From: an uncultured Frankineae bacterium
Lineage (GTDB): Bacteria > Actinomycetota > Actinomycetes > Mycobacteriales > SCTD01
Assembly: GCA_902805775.1 (NCBI GenBank)
Contig: CADCUB010000120.1
Span: 1 to 64,000, forward strand
DNA: 64,000 nucleotides
Direction of reading: 5' to 3'
The notes beneath the pieces were generated by a model. The model was not told the origin of the DNA. It did no database searches and saw nothing but the letters and a program-made list of their open reading frames with translations. The position numbers were made by a program, and so were the translations under genes. Positions 38,489 to 46,586 of the stretch are shown here, in pieces (the first letter of the stretch is position 1; the number at the start of each line of letters is the position of its first letter).

Positions 38489-39942
38489 CCGGCGATCCGC
38501 TCGGCGTCGGAGGTCTCGGACGAGCCGGCCTCGGTGCTCGGGTCGGTGTTGCTGTCGCGGTCGGTGACCGACAGACCGTCCAGGCTCTGGCTCGTCTGGC
38601 CGAGTGAGCCGCGGTCCTCGACCTCGGCGTGGTTGATGCGCTGCAGCTGCGTGCGCGCCACCACCTGCTGGTAGGTGGCGGTGCGCTCGGACCGGCCGCG
38701 GCCGATGAAGCTCACCGACCAGTGCATGAGCGCGGTGATGCGGTTCTTGAAGGCCGTGAGGTAGAGCAGGTGGACGACCAGCCAGGCGACCCAGGCCGGG
38801 AAGCCGCGCAGGCGGACCTTGCCGATGCTCGCCACCGCCCGGAAGCGCGAGATCGTCGCCATCGAGCCCTTGTCGAAGTACTTGAAGGGCTTGCCGCCGG
38901 GCCGGCCCGCGACGCGCGCCTGGATGTCCTTGGCGGCGTGCTTGGCCCCCTGGATCGCCACGGGGGAGACGCCGGGCAGCCGGTCCAGGCCCATCATGTC
39001 GCCCACGACGTAGACCTCCGGGTGCCCCGGCAGCGTCAGGTCGCGGTTGACCTGCACCCGCCCGCTGCGGTCGAGCTGCGCGCCCGACTGCTCCGCGAGC
39101 TGCTTGCCGAGGGGGGAGGCGGCGACACCGGCGGCCCAGATCTTGGTCCGCGCCTCGATGCGCCGGTGCGTGCCGTCCTTGTCCTTGACCTCGATGCCGT
39201 GCTCGTCGACGTCGACCACCATGGCGCCGAGCTGGACCTCGACGCCCATGTCCTCGAGCTCCTCGCGGGCGTGGGCCGACAGGGCGTCGCCGAAGGTGCC
39301 GAGGACGGCGTCGGCGGCGTCGAGCAGCACCACGCGCGTCGTCGAGGGGTCGATGCGGCGGAAGTTGCTCTTGAGCGTGCGGCGGGAGAGCTCGGCGATC
39401 TGCCCGGCCATCTCGACGCCGGTCGGCCCGGCGCCGACCACGACGAAGGTCAGCCAGGCGTCGAGCTCGATCGGGTCGTCCTCGAGCTCGGCCAGCTCGT
39501 ACGCCCCGAAGATCCGCCCGCGCAGCTCGAGGGCGTCGTCGATCGACTTCATGCCCGGCGCGAACTCCGCGAACTGGTCGTTGCCGAAGTAGGACTGGCT
39601 CGAGCCGGCGGCGACGATCAGGGAGTCGTACGGCGTGACGGTCGTCTTGTCGAGGATCGTGTGGGTGACCGTCCGCGCGGCGAGGTCGATCCGCTCGACG
39701 TTGCCGAGCAGCACCCGGGCGTTCTCCTGTCGCCGCAGGATGTCGCGGGTCGTCGGGGCGATCTCGCCCTCGGACAGGATCCCCGTGGCGACCTGGTAGA
39801 GCAGCGGCTGGAACAGGTGGTGGGACGTGCGGTCGATGACCGTGACGTCGACGTCGGCGCGGCGCAGCGCCTTGGCGGCGAACAGGCCGCCGAAGCCCGA
39901 GCCGATGATGACCACCCGGTGGCGGTGTGCGGTCTGGGTCAT
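38458..39942 (-). CDS. ndh: Type II NADH dehydrogenase
   Basis: A 494-residue FAD enzyme that passes electrons from NADH to quinone without proton pumping. The FAD site is VVIIGSGFGGLFAAKAL, with LFQPLLYQVATGILSEGE (quinone-side NDH-2 signature), the NADH site FVVVGAGPTGVEMAGQI and VYVVGDMMGL. Near the C-terminus PAWVAWLVVHLLYLTAFKNR is a membrane-associated segment, followed by a polar Ser/Asp tail. ATG at 39942 has GGAGGACG upstream. Confidence 0.93.
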   Translation of the reverse strand: MTQTAHRHRVVIIGSGFGGLFAAKALRRADVDVTVIDRTSHHLFQPLLYQVATGILSEGEIAPTTRDILRRQENARVLLGNVERIDLAARTVTHTILDKTTVTPYDSLIVAAGSSQSYFGNDQFAEFAPGMKSIDDALELRGRIFGAYELAELEDDPIELDAWLTFVVVGAGPTGVEMAGQIAELSRRTLKSNFRRIDPSTTRVVLLDAADAVLGTFGDALSAHAREELEDMGVEVQLGAMVVDVDEHGIEVKDKDGTHRRIEARTKIWAAGVAASPLGKQLAEQSGAQLDRSGRVQVNRDLTLPGHPEVYVVGDMMGLDRLPGVSPVAIQGAKHAAKDIQARVAGRPGGKPFKYFDKGSMATISRFRAVASIGKVRLRGFPAWVAWLVVHLLYLTAFKNRITALMHWSVSFIGRGRSERTATYQQVVARTQLQRINHAEVEDRGSLGQTSQSLDGLSVTDRDSNTDPSTEAGSSETSDAERIAGHPVAAGEKR

Positions 39943-40070
39943 GTCTCGTCCTCCTCGGGGGTCGGGCACCAGCATGTCCAACCCGGCGCCGGTGTCCGTC
40001 CGTCCCCCTACCCCTGCGAGACTGGACACACCTGTCGCGGTGCTCGCGCAGGCCGGAGGAGGACCGCACG

Positions 40071-40598
40071 GTGCCGCACGAGCTGTCCTCGCCGGCGGTG
40101 CTGGCCGAGGTGAGGCGGGCGCGCACGGCCGACGTCCCGGGGATCCGGGCGCTCGTCGACGCCAACACCGCCGATCGCCGCCTGCTCGAGAAGGCCACCG
40201 TCACGCTCTACGAGGACGTGCAGGAGTTCTTCGTCGCGGTGGACGGTGACGAGGTGGTGGGCTGCGGAGCGCTGCACGTGCTGTGGGAGGACCTCGCCGA
40301 GGTGCGCACCCTCGCCGTCGCCCCGCACGTGCAGGGGCGGGGCATCGGCGCCGCGCTCCTGAGCCGCCTCGTCGAGAACGCCCGTGACCTGGGCGTGCGC
40401 CGGCTGTTCTGCCTCACCTTCGAGGTCGAGTTCTTCGCCCGTCACGGCTTCGTGCCGGTGCAGGAGGCGATCGTCGACCCGGCCGTGCAGGCCCAGATGC
40501 TGCAGTCGCCGGACGAGGGTGTCGCGGAGTTCCTCGACCTGGAGCGGGTCAAGCCCAACACGCTCGGCAACACGCGGATGCTCGCGCGGCTGGCCTGA
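40071..40598 (+). CDS. argA: GNAT acetyltransferase, actinobacterial N-acetylglutamate synthase type
   Basis: A 175-residue GNAT protein with acetyl-CoA site VQGRGIGAALLSRLVENA and VRTLAVAPH. Its length and the C-terminal VKPNTLGNTRMLARL resemble the short N-acetylglutamate synthase of mycobacteria, the first step of arginine synthesis. No arg genes adjoin it, so the assignment is by similarity only. GTG start with GGAGGAGG upstream. Confidence 0.78.
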   Translation: MPHELSSPAVLAEVRRARTADVPGIRALVDANTADRRLLEKATVTLYEDVQEFFVAVDGDEVVGCGALHVLWEDLAEVRTLAVAPHVQGRGIGAALLSRLVENARDLGVRRLFCLTFEVEFFARHGFVPVQEAIVDPAVQAQMLQSPDEGVAEFLDLERVKPNTLGNTRMLARLA

Positions 40599-40643
40599 CG
40601 GTCGCGGAACAACGGGCGGCCCGCGTACGCTGACCTCTGTGTA

Positions 40644-40657
40644 GTTGCAAGTGCAAC
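40644..40657. promoter_or_regulatory. GTTGCA-N2-TGCAAC palindrome before the second pirin gene
   Basis: A perfect 6-bp inverted repeat with a two-base centre, 17 bases before the pirin ATG and shortly after TACGCT at 40626, a possible -10. The size and position suit a MarR-type repressor site, but no regulator gene is nearby. Confidence 0.45.
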
Positions 40658-40674
40658 GACCTGAGGAGCCCGCC

Positions 40675-41643
40675 ATGCCCGCTGTCCACGCGAACACCCT
40701 GACGCTGCCGCGCGTCCCCCGTGCCGGCCTGGGTGACGTCGACCGTCCCGTCCTGTCCGTCACCACGGCGCCCACGGGCTTCGAGGGTGAGGGCTTCCCG
40801 GTGCGCCGGGCCTTCGCCGGCATCGCTCCCCGCGTGCTCGACCCGTTCATCATGATGGACCAGATGGGCGAGGTGGAGTACGCCCCGGGCGAGCCCAAGG
40901 GCACGTCCTGGCACCCGCACCGCGGCTTCGAGACCGTCACCTACATCATGGACGGCGCCTTCCAGCACCAGGACAGCCACGGCGGCGGCGGCCTCATCGC
41001 CGACGGCGCGACGCAGTGGATGACCGCGGGTGGCGGCATCCTGCACATCGAGACGCCTCCCGTGGAGCTGGTCCGCAGCGGCGGCACCTTCCACGGCGTG
41101 CAGCTGTGGGTCAACCTGCCCGGCCGGCTGAAGATGACCGACCCCGCCTACCAGAACCTCGAGGGCTCGGACGTCACGCTGCTGTCGTCCGACGACGGCG
41201 GCGCGCTGCTGCGGGTCATCGCGGGGGACGTCGCGGGCCACCGCGGCCCGGGCTCCACCCGCACGCCGATCGCCTTCGTGCACGCGTCGATCACGCCCGG
41301 GGCGCAGCTGTCCATGCCGTGGCAGCCCAGCTACAACTCCCTGGTGTACGTCCTGTCGGGGTCGGGACGGGTCGGCGTCGACGGCCACCCCGTCGGCACC
41401 GGGCAGACCGCCGTCCTCGGGGCGGGCGACCACCTCACGGTCAGCGCCGACGAGGTCCAGGAGGGTCGCCATGCCGCGCTCGAGGTGCTGCTGCTCGGCG
41501 GCGAGCCGATCCGCGAGCCCGTCGCGCAGTACGGCCCGTTCGTCATGAACAGCCGCCGGCAGCTGCAGCAGGCGGTCGAGGACTTCCAGGCCGGCCGCTT
41601 CGGTCAGATCCCGGCGGGCGCGCTGATGCCGCACACCGGCTGA
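40675..41643 (+). CDS. Pirin family protein (second copy)
   Basis: A 322-residue bicupin with the canonical metal sites SWHPHRGFETVTYIMDG and GGILHIETPP, and FHGVQLWVNLP. It is closer to classical pirin than the copy at 20082. GAGGAG precedes the ATG. Function as for pirins in general: iron-binding oxidoreductase or redox-linked regulator. The palindrome upstream suggests dedicated control. Confidence 0.92.
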   Translation: MPAVHANTLTLPRVPRAGLGDVDRPVLSVTTAPTGFEGEGFPVRRAFAGIAPRVLDPFIMMDQMGEVEYAPGEPKGTSWHPHRGFETVTYIMDGAFQHQDSHGGGGLIADGATQWMTAGGGILHIETPPVELVRSGGTFHGVQLWVNLPGRLKMTDPAYQNLEGSDVTLLSSDDGGALLRVIAGDVAGHRGPGSTRTPIAFVHASITPGAQLSMPWQPSYNSLVYVLSGSGRVGVDGHPVGTGQTAVLGAGDHLTVSADEVQEGRHAALEVLLLGGEPIREPVAQYGPFVMNSRRQLQQAVEDFQAGRFGQIPAGALMPHTG

Positions 41644-41650
41644 GCGCACG

Positions 41651-42322
41651 TCACCGGCGGCGGTACAGCGCCGCCGCGGTGGCCGTCGCGAGGTTGAGGC
41701 TGCTGACCCCCGCCCGCATCGGCAGGGCGAGCACGACGTCGGCGTGGGCCCGCAGGTCTGCGCCGACGCCGTCGCGCTCCGTCCCGACGACCAGGACGGC
41801 GCCGGGTGGCAGGTCGGCGTCCGGGTCCCCGTCGGCGTCCAGGACGACGTACGGCCCGGTCAGCCCGGCGGGGTCGTCCAGGGCGAGCACCGGCAGCGCG
41901 TAGTGCAGTCCGGCGCTGCCCCGCAGCACGCTGGGGTGCCACGGGTCGAGCGGGCCGGTGGTCAGCACGCCGCTCGCGCCGGCCGCCGCGGCCACCCGGA
42001 CGACGGCCCCGGCGTTGCCCGGTGAGCGGGGCCGGTCGAGCAGCACCACCGGCGCGGTCCGGCCCCCGAGCACGGCGTCGTCGACCGGAGGCACCCGGGC
42101 CCGGGCCTCGACCCCGGTGTGGTGGGCGACGTCGGCGACCACCGCACGGTGCAGCAGCGCGTCGGCGACGTCGGGTGCCAGCCGCTCGGCGAGCGCCCGC
42201 GCCGCGCCGCGGTCGCTCACCCGGACCTCGTCCACCAGCTCCGGCGCGAAGCGCAGCGCGTGCTTCACGCAGTGCAGCCCCTCCAGCGCCACCGCAAGAG
42301 GTCGGCGGAGGCTCACGCCCAC
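41651..42322 (-). CDS. SpoU/TrmH family RNA 2'-O-methyltransferase
   Basis: A 223-residue SPOUT enzyme. Motifs are VVLLDRPRSPGNAGAVVRVA, VLVVGTERDGVGADL and VSSLNLATATAAALYRRR, forming the trefoil knot. The substrate may be tRNA or 23S rRNA and is not determined. GTG at 42322 or 42316 may start it. Confidence 0.86.
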   Translation of the reverse strand: MGVSLRRPLAVALEGLHCVKHALRFAPELVDEVRVSDRGAARALAERLAPDVADALLHRAVVADVAHHTGVEARARVPPVDDAVLGGRTAPVVLLDRPRSPGNAGAVVRVAAAAGASGVLTTGPLDPWHPSVLRGSAGLHYALPVLALDDPAGLTGPYVVLDADGDPDADLPPGAVLVVGTERDGVGADLRAHADVVLALPMRAGVSSLNLATATAAALYRRR

Positions 42323-42350
42323 CGGCCGGCCGAGCCCGCCCCGGCGGGGC

Positions 42351-42719
42351 TCACCAGTCCAGACCGGCCCGGGCGAGCTCGGCCTCGATCTGCAGCCGCG
42401 TGACCGGCGGCCAGGGCGGGCGCTCCGGCTCGGGCACGTCGAGCAGGCGGCAGCACAGGCGCAGGGTGTCGTCGTAGGCCAGGCTCAGCGCCTGCAGGCG
42501 GGCGCCCCGGTAGGGCAGGTCGGAGGCCGCCTCGGTCCGCCGGAACTCGTCCTCCAGCCGGCGCAGGTCGGCGACGAGCAGCTCCAGCGACCGCTCGGCC
42601 GCGGCGTTGTCGTTGCGGCGCCAGCCGTGGCCGGTCGACCACCGGTGCAGCAGGGCCCAGCCCATCCGGAAGACGGCAGCCGGAACGGCCGACAGCAGCA
42701 CCCACAGCAGGATCCGCAC
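42351..42719 (-). CDS. Hypothetical small membrane-anchored protein
   Basis: A 122-residue protein. The N-terminus ILLWVLLSAVPAAVFRMGW is one membrane segment; the rest is a helical cytoplasmic part with two Cys (RLCCRLLDV). Known only as a conserved hypothetical. GTG start with GGAGGAG upstream; same strand as the methyltransferase, 28 bases apart. Confidence 0.75.
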   Translation of the reverse strand: MRILLWVLLSAVPAAVFRMGWALLHRWSTGHGWRRNDNAAAERSLELLVADLRRLEDEFRRTEAASDLPYRGARLQALSLAYDDTLRLCCRLLDVPEPERPPWPPVTRLQIEAELARAGLDW

Positions 42720-42838
42720 GGCTCCTCCACTCGGTCGCCTCCCCAGGATCGCTCCTCCGGTCCATGACCACCACCCCGGAGTCGCCCGGTCCTGCGAAGG
42801 TGGTGGCTCCCGGGCGGCTCGTGCGGGAGCATGCCGCC

Positions 42839-43894
42839 ATGAGCGAGACCCCTCCGGAGCTGCGCGTCGGTGACCGTGAGCGCAAGGTGGTCGACGACCG
42901 CCTGCTGGCCGCGGTGGGGGACGGCGTCCTGACGCTGTCGGAGTACGACGAGCGGACGGCCGCGCTCTGGCAGGCCCGTACGCGCAGCGAGCTCGACGGC
43001 CTGGTGGCCGACCTGCCCCGCGCCGTCGAGGGGCCCGCGCCCGTCGAGGTGCCCGCCGCCACGCGGCCGCAGCGCGTGGTGGCGGTGATGTCCGAGGACC
43101 GCCTGGCGGACGCCCTCGCTCCCGGCCAGCGGGTCGAGGGCTACGCCCTGATGGGCAAGGCGGTCGTCGACCTGCGCCGTGAGGACCTGCCCGACGGCAC
43201 GCGCGTCCGGGTGCGCTCGCTCATGGGTGAGGTGGAGGTCCAGGTGCCGCCGGGAGCCGTCGTCCGCCTGTCGGGCTTCTCCCTCATGGGCGAGCGCAAG
43301 GTGGCCGTCGCCCCGGGCGGCGGGCCCGTGGTGCACGTCGACGCGATCGCCGTCATGGGCAGCGTCAAGGTCGGCGTGGGCGACGGAGCGGTGGTGCCCC
43401 GCAGGACGCACGGCCTGGGACACGTCCCCCACGCACGGCCGGCGCCGGCGCCGGTCCCGTCGGCCCCGTCGGCGACGTCGTCGAGGCGACCCGCGCGGCA
43501 CGGCCGGGGGCGCCTGGGCCGTGCGCTGACCGGGGCCAAGGGGCTGCTGGTGCCGGCCGCCGTGCTCGGCGCCGTGGTGCTGGCCGGGCCGGACAACGTG
43601 TCGATCTTCGGCAGCAGTGTCGAGCGGGCGGCGGACCGCAGCGTGCAGGTCTCCACGCTGTTCGGCAGCACCACCGTCATCGTGCCGGACGGGAGCCGCG
43701 TCGACACCAGCGGGATCATGGTCTTCGGCAGCACCGACTGCGAGCAGGCGTGCACCAGCGGACAGGGGGAGGTCGTCGAGGTCCGTCGCTTCGGGGCGTT
43801 CGGCAGCGTCGAGATCGTGACCGAGTCGGAGTGGGAGCAGGAGCGGCGCGACGACGACGACGGGCCGGTGGAGCTCGAGGGGCCGGGGGACTAG
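42839..43894 (+). CDS. DUF1707 and LiaF-like C-terminal domain protein
   Basis: A 351-residue protein. The N-terminal DUF1707 reads LRVGDRERKVVDDRLLAAVGDG (residues 7-28) and ends near LVADLPRAV. Two repeated beta segments, GYALMGKAVVDLRRE and GFSLMGERKVAVAP, follow, then a basic Pro/Ala linker, one hydrophobic helix (LLVPAAVLGAVVLAG) and a C-terminal beta part with VSTLFGSTTVIVPDGS, resembling LiaF/cell-wall-stress proteins. The tail is acidic. ATG at 42839 (MSETPPELRVGD) is preferred over 42764. Its stop shares CTAG with the convergent PAC2 stop. Confidence 0.82.
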   Translation: MSETPPELRVGDRERKVVDDRLLAAVGDGVLTLSEYDERTAALWQARTRSELDGLVADLPRAVEGPAPVEVPAATRPQRVVAVMSEDRLADALAPGQRVEGYALMGKAVVDLRREDLPDGTRVRVRSLMGEVEVQVPPGAVVRLSGFSLMGERKVAVAPGGGPVVHVDAIAVMGSVKVGVGDGAVVPRRTHGLGHVPHARPAPAPVPSAPSATSSRRPARHGRGRLGRALTGAKGLLVPAAVLGAVVLAGPDNVSIFGSSVERAADRSVQVSTLFGSTTVIVPDGSRVDTSGIMVFGSTDCEQACTSGQGEVVEVRRFGAFGSVEIVTESEWEQERRDDDDGPVELEGPGD

Positions 43895-44799
43895 CTGGAG
43901 CCGTCCGCCTGGTCGGCGAGGAAGCGCTCGAACTCGTCGCCGAGCTCGTCGGCCGTCGGCAGGCCGCCGCCCATCTCGGCGAGCAGGCTGCGCGAGGCGC
44001 CGGAGCGGTAGGCGTCGTACTGCCCCTCCAGGGCGGTCACGACGGCGACCACCTCGTCGGAGGAGGCCACCTGGGCGTCGACCTGCTCGCGCACCGACCG
44101 GGCGGCCTGCTCGAGCGGGGCGGTGTCGAACGAGAGCCCGGACAACCCGGCGAGGCTGGTCAGCAGCGTCAGGGCGGCCGGGGCGTAGGCCGTGTCGGCC
44201 AGGTAGTGGGGCACCGCCACGGCGAAGCCGGCGGCGTCGCGCCCGGCCTGCCCGAGGCGGTACTCGAGCAGGTGCCCGGCGCTCGCGGGGACCTGCACGT
44301 TGCCGACCCACTTCTCGTAGCCCGACACCGTCTCGGGACGGGTGGCGTGGGCGATGACGCCCAGCGGCCGGGTGTGGGGCACGGCCATCGGGATGCTGTT
44401 GAGCCCGACGGTGAGGGTGACGCCCAGGCTCGACACGAGCTGGCCGACGGCGGCGATGAACAGCTCCCAGTCGACGTCGGGCTCCGGGCCGGCGAGCACC
44501 AGGAACGGCGTGCCCTCGACGTCGTGCGCCAGGTGGACCGCCAGGGAGGGGTCGTCGTAGTCGGCCCAGTGGTCCTCGGCGAAGGTCATGACCGGCCGGC
44601 GGGCGCGGTAGTCGAGCAGGCGGTCGACGTCGAAGCGCGCCAGCACGCGCGAGCCGTGGGTCGACAGCAGGTGCTCGCGGGCCAGGCGCTTGGCGGCGCC
44701 GGCGTCGACGAAGCCGTCGAGGGCCTGCACGAGCACGACCTCGCCGAGCTCGGGCAGGTCGGGGTCGAGGTCGTACAGCTCGCTCGGGTCTCGTGCCAC
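43891..44799 (-). CDS. PAC2 family protein
   Basis: A 302-residue PAC2 (proteasome assembly chaperone-like) protein, common in actinobacteria. Segments are VVLVQALDGFVDAGAAKR, DRLLDYRARRPVMTF and AVGQLVSSLGVTLTVGLNS. The bacterial function is unclear. GTG at 44799 with AGGAGGAG upstream decides the start; the 995-residue ORF is an extension antisense to fadD. Confidence 0.87.
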   Translation of the reverse strand: MARDPSELYDLDPDLPELGEVVLVQALDGFVDAGAAKRLAREHLLSTHGSRVLARFDVDRLLDYRARRPVMTFAEDHWADYDDPSLAVHLAHDVEGTPFLVLAGPEPDVDWELFIAAVGQLVSSLGVTLTVGLNSIPMAVPHTRPLGVIAHATRPETVSGYEKWVGNVQVPASAGHLLEYRLGQAGRDAAGFAVAVPHYLADTAYAPAALTLLTSLAGLSGLSFDTAPLEQAARSVREQVDAQVASSDEVVAVVTALEGQYDAYRSGASRSLLAEMGGGLPTADELGDEFERFLADQADGSS

Positions 44800-44901
44800 G
44801 AAGGGCTCCTCCTGCAGTGGGTCTCCTGCGCTGAGGAACGCCGCGGACCGGATGGCGTGTTCCGTCCCGGCCCGTGCGCCGGAGGGGGTGAGCCCCGTCA
44901 C

Positions 44902-44907
44902 TAGGCT
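44902..44907 (+). promoter_or_regulatory. -10 hexamer of the acyl-CoA synthetase gene
   Basis: TAGGCT, exactly six bases before the ATG at 44914; a leaderless transcript is likely. Confidence 0.45.
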
Positions 44908-44913
44908 CGCCGC

Positions 44914-46434
44914 ATGAGCCTGAACATCGCCACCATGCTGCGCGAGTCCGCGCGCGCCACGCCCGACAAGCCCTACGTCCTCGTGCACGACCTGTCGTTC
45001 ACCTACGCCCAGGTGGACGAGATCTCGGGCCGGATCGCCTCGGCGCTGCTGGCGACCGGGCTGACGCGCGGCGACAAGGTCGCCGTCCAGCTGCCCAACC
45101 TGCCGCAGTTCCTGTTCACCTACTTCGGCCTGATGAAGGCCGGCCTGGTGATGGTGCCCCTCAACCCGCTGCTGAAGGCCGCGGAGATCGCCTACCACCT
45201 GCAGGACAGCGACGCCCGGGTCCTGGTCACCTTCGAGCTGTTCGCCGACGAGGCGGTCAAGGGTGCAGCTCAGGTCGAGGGTGTGACGACGTACGTGGTC
45301 AACCTGCCCGGCAACGACGTCCGCCCCGAGGGCACGCGGCACTACGACGAGCTGTACTTCGCCGAGGACACCCGCGAGATCGTGCCGACCGACGGCGACG
45401 AGACGGCGGTGCTGCTCTACACCAGCGGCACCACCGGCAAGCCCAAGGGCGCCGAGCTCACCCACCTCAACCTCTACATGAACTGCACCATCGCCGGCCA
45501 GCTGTTCGAGTTCAGGGACGACGACATCGGCATCGCGGTGCTGCCGCTGTTCCACGTCTTCGGGCTCTCGAGCGTGCTGAACGTGACGACGCGCTTCGGC
45601 GGCACGATGGTGCTCGTCCCGCGCTTCGAGCTGGCACCGGTCGTCGACGCGATCGAGCGCCACCGGGCCACCATCTTCAGCGGCGTCCCCACCATGTACT
45701 TCGGCCTGCTGCAGATGGACACCACCGGACGCGACCTGTCGTCGCTGCGGGTGGGCGTCTCGGGCGGCGCCGCCATCCCCGGCGAGGTCATCCGCGGCTT
45801 CGAGGAGAAGTTCCCCGGCTGCGTGATCCTCGAGGGCTACGGGCTGTCGGAGTCGACCAGCACCACGACGTTCAACGTCAACGCCGAGCAGCGCAAGGTG
45901 CTCTCCATCGGCAAGCCCATCTGGGGCGTGACGGTGCAGGTCGTCGACGAGACCGACAAGCCGCTGCCCCCCGGACCGGAGCACATCGGCGAGATCGTCA
46001 TCCGCGGGCACAACATCATGAAGGGCTACTACAAGAACCCCGAGGCGACGGCCGCGGCCTTCGCGAACGGGTGGTTCCACACCGGCGACCTCGGCTACGC
46101 CGACGAGGACGGGTTCCTCTACATCGTCGACCGCAAGAAGGACCTCGTGATCCGGGGCGGCTACAACGTCTACCCCCGCGAGGTCGAGGAGGTGCTGTAC
46201 GAGCACACCGCCGTCGCCGAGGCGGCGGTCATCGGCCGTCCCGACCCCAAGCTCGGCGAGGAGGTGGTGGCGTTCGTGGCCCTCAAGCCGGGCGCCAGCG
46301 CCGAGGCCGACGAGCTCGTCGCGTTCTGCAAGGAGCGGATGGCGGCCTACAAGTACCCCCGCGAGGTCCGCGTCGTGCCCGAGCTGCCGAAGGGCGCGAC
46401 CGGCAAGATCCTCAAGAAGGAGCTGCGCGGGTAG
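44914..46434 (+). CDS. Long-chain fatty acid-CoA ligase (AMP-binding enzyme)
   Basis: A 506-residue ANL enzyme that activates carboxylic acids with ATP and CoA. The P-loop is LLYTSGTTGKPKGAELTH, A5 is LEGYGLSESTS, A7-A8 WFHTGDLGYADEDGFLYIVDRKKDLVI is followed by GGYNVYPREVEE, and the catalytic Lys lies in GATGKILKKEL. The FadD type is clear but the acid substrate is not. Confidence 0.92.
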   Translation: MSLNIATMLRESARATPDKPYVLVHDLSFTYAQVDEISGRIASALLATGLTRGDKVAVQLPNLPQFLFTYFGLMKAGLVMVPLNPLLKAAEIAYHLQDSDARVLVTFELFADEAVKGAAQVEGVTTYVVNLPGNDVRPEGTRHYDELYFAEDTREIVPTDGDETAVLLYTSGTTGKPKGAELTHLNLYMNCTIAGQLFEFRDDDIGIAVLPLFHVFGLSSVLNVTTRFGGTMVLVPRFELAPVVDAIERHRATIFSGVPTMYFGLLQMDTTGRDLSSLRVGVSGGAAIPGEVIRGFEEKFPGCVILEGYGLSESTSTTTFNVNAEQRKVLSIGKPIWGVTVQVVDETDKPLPPGPEHIGEIVIRGHNIMKGYYKNPEATAAAFANGWFHTGDLGYADEDGFLYIVDRKKDLVIRGGYNVYPREVEEVLYEHTAVAEAAVIGRPDPKLGEEVVAFVALKPGASAEADELVAFCKERMAAYKYPREVRVVPELPKGATGKILKKELRG

Positions 46435-46574
46435 GCGCCTCAGCGGGGCTCGTCCGCCCGCAGCGACGTCGCGCGGGGCTGCTGCGCGCGGCCGGGGCGG
46501 ACAAGCGCGTGCGCGGGCGGGGAACACGCGTCCACAGCTCGACGGAGCGGCCAGGGGTGCCGGCGTCCGGCGGC

Positions 46575-46580
46575 TAGCGT
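46575..46580 (+). promoter_or_regulatory. -10 hexamer of dinG
   Basis: TAGCGT, six bases before the GTG at 46587, fits a leaderless start. Confidence 0.45.
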
Positions 46581-46586
46581 GACGGC

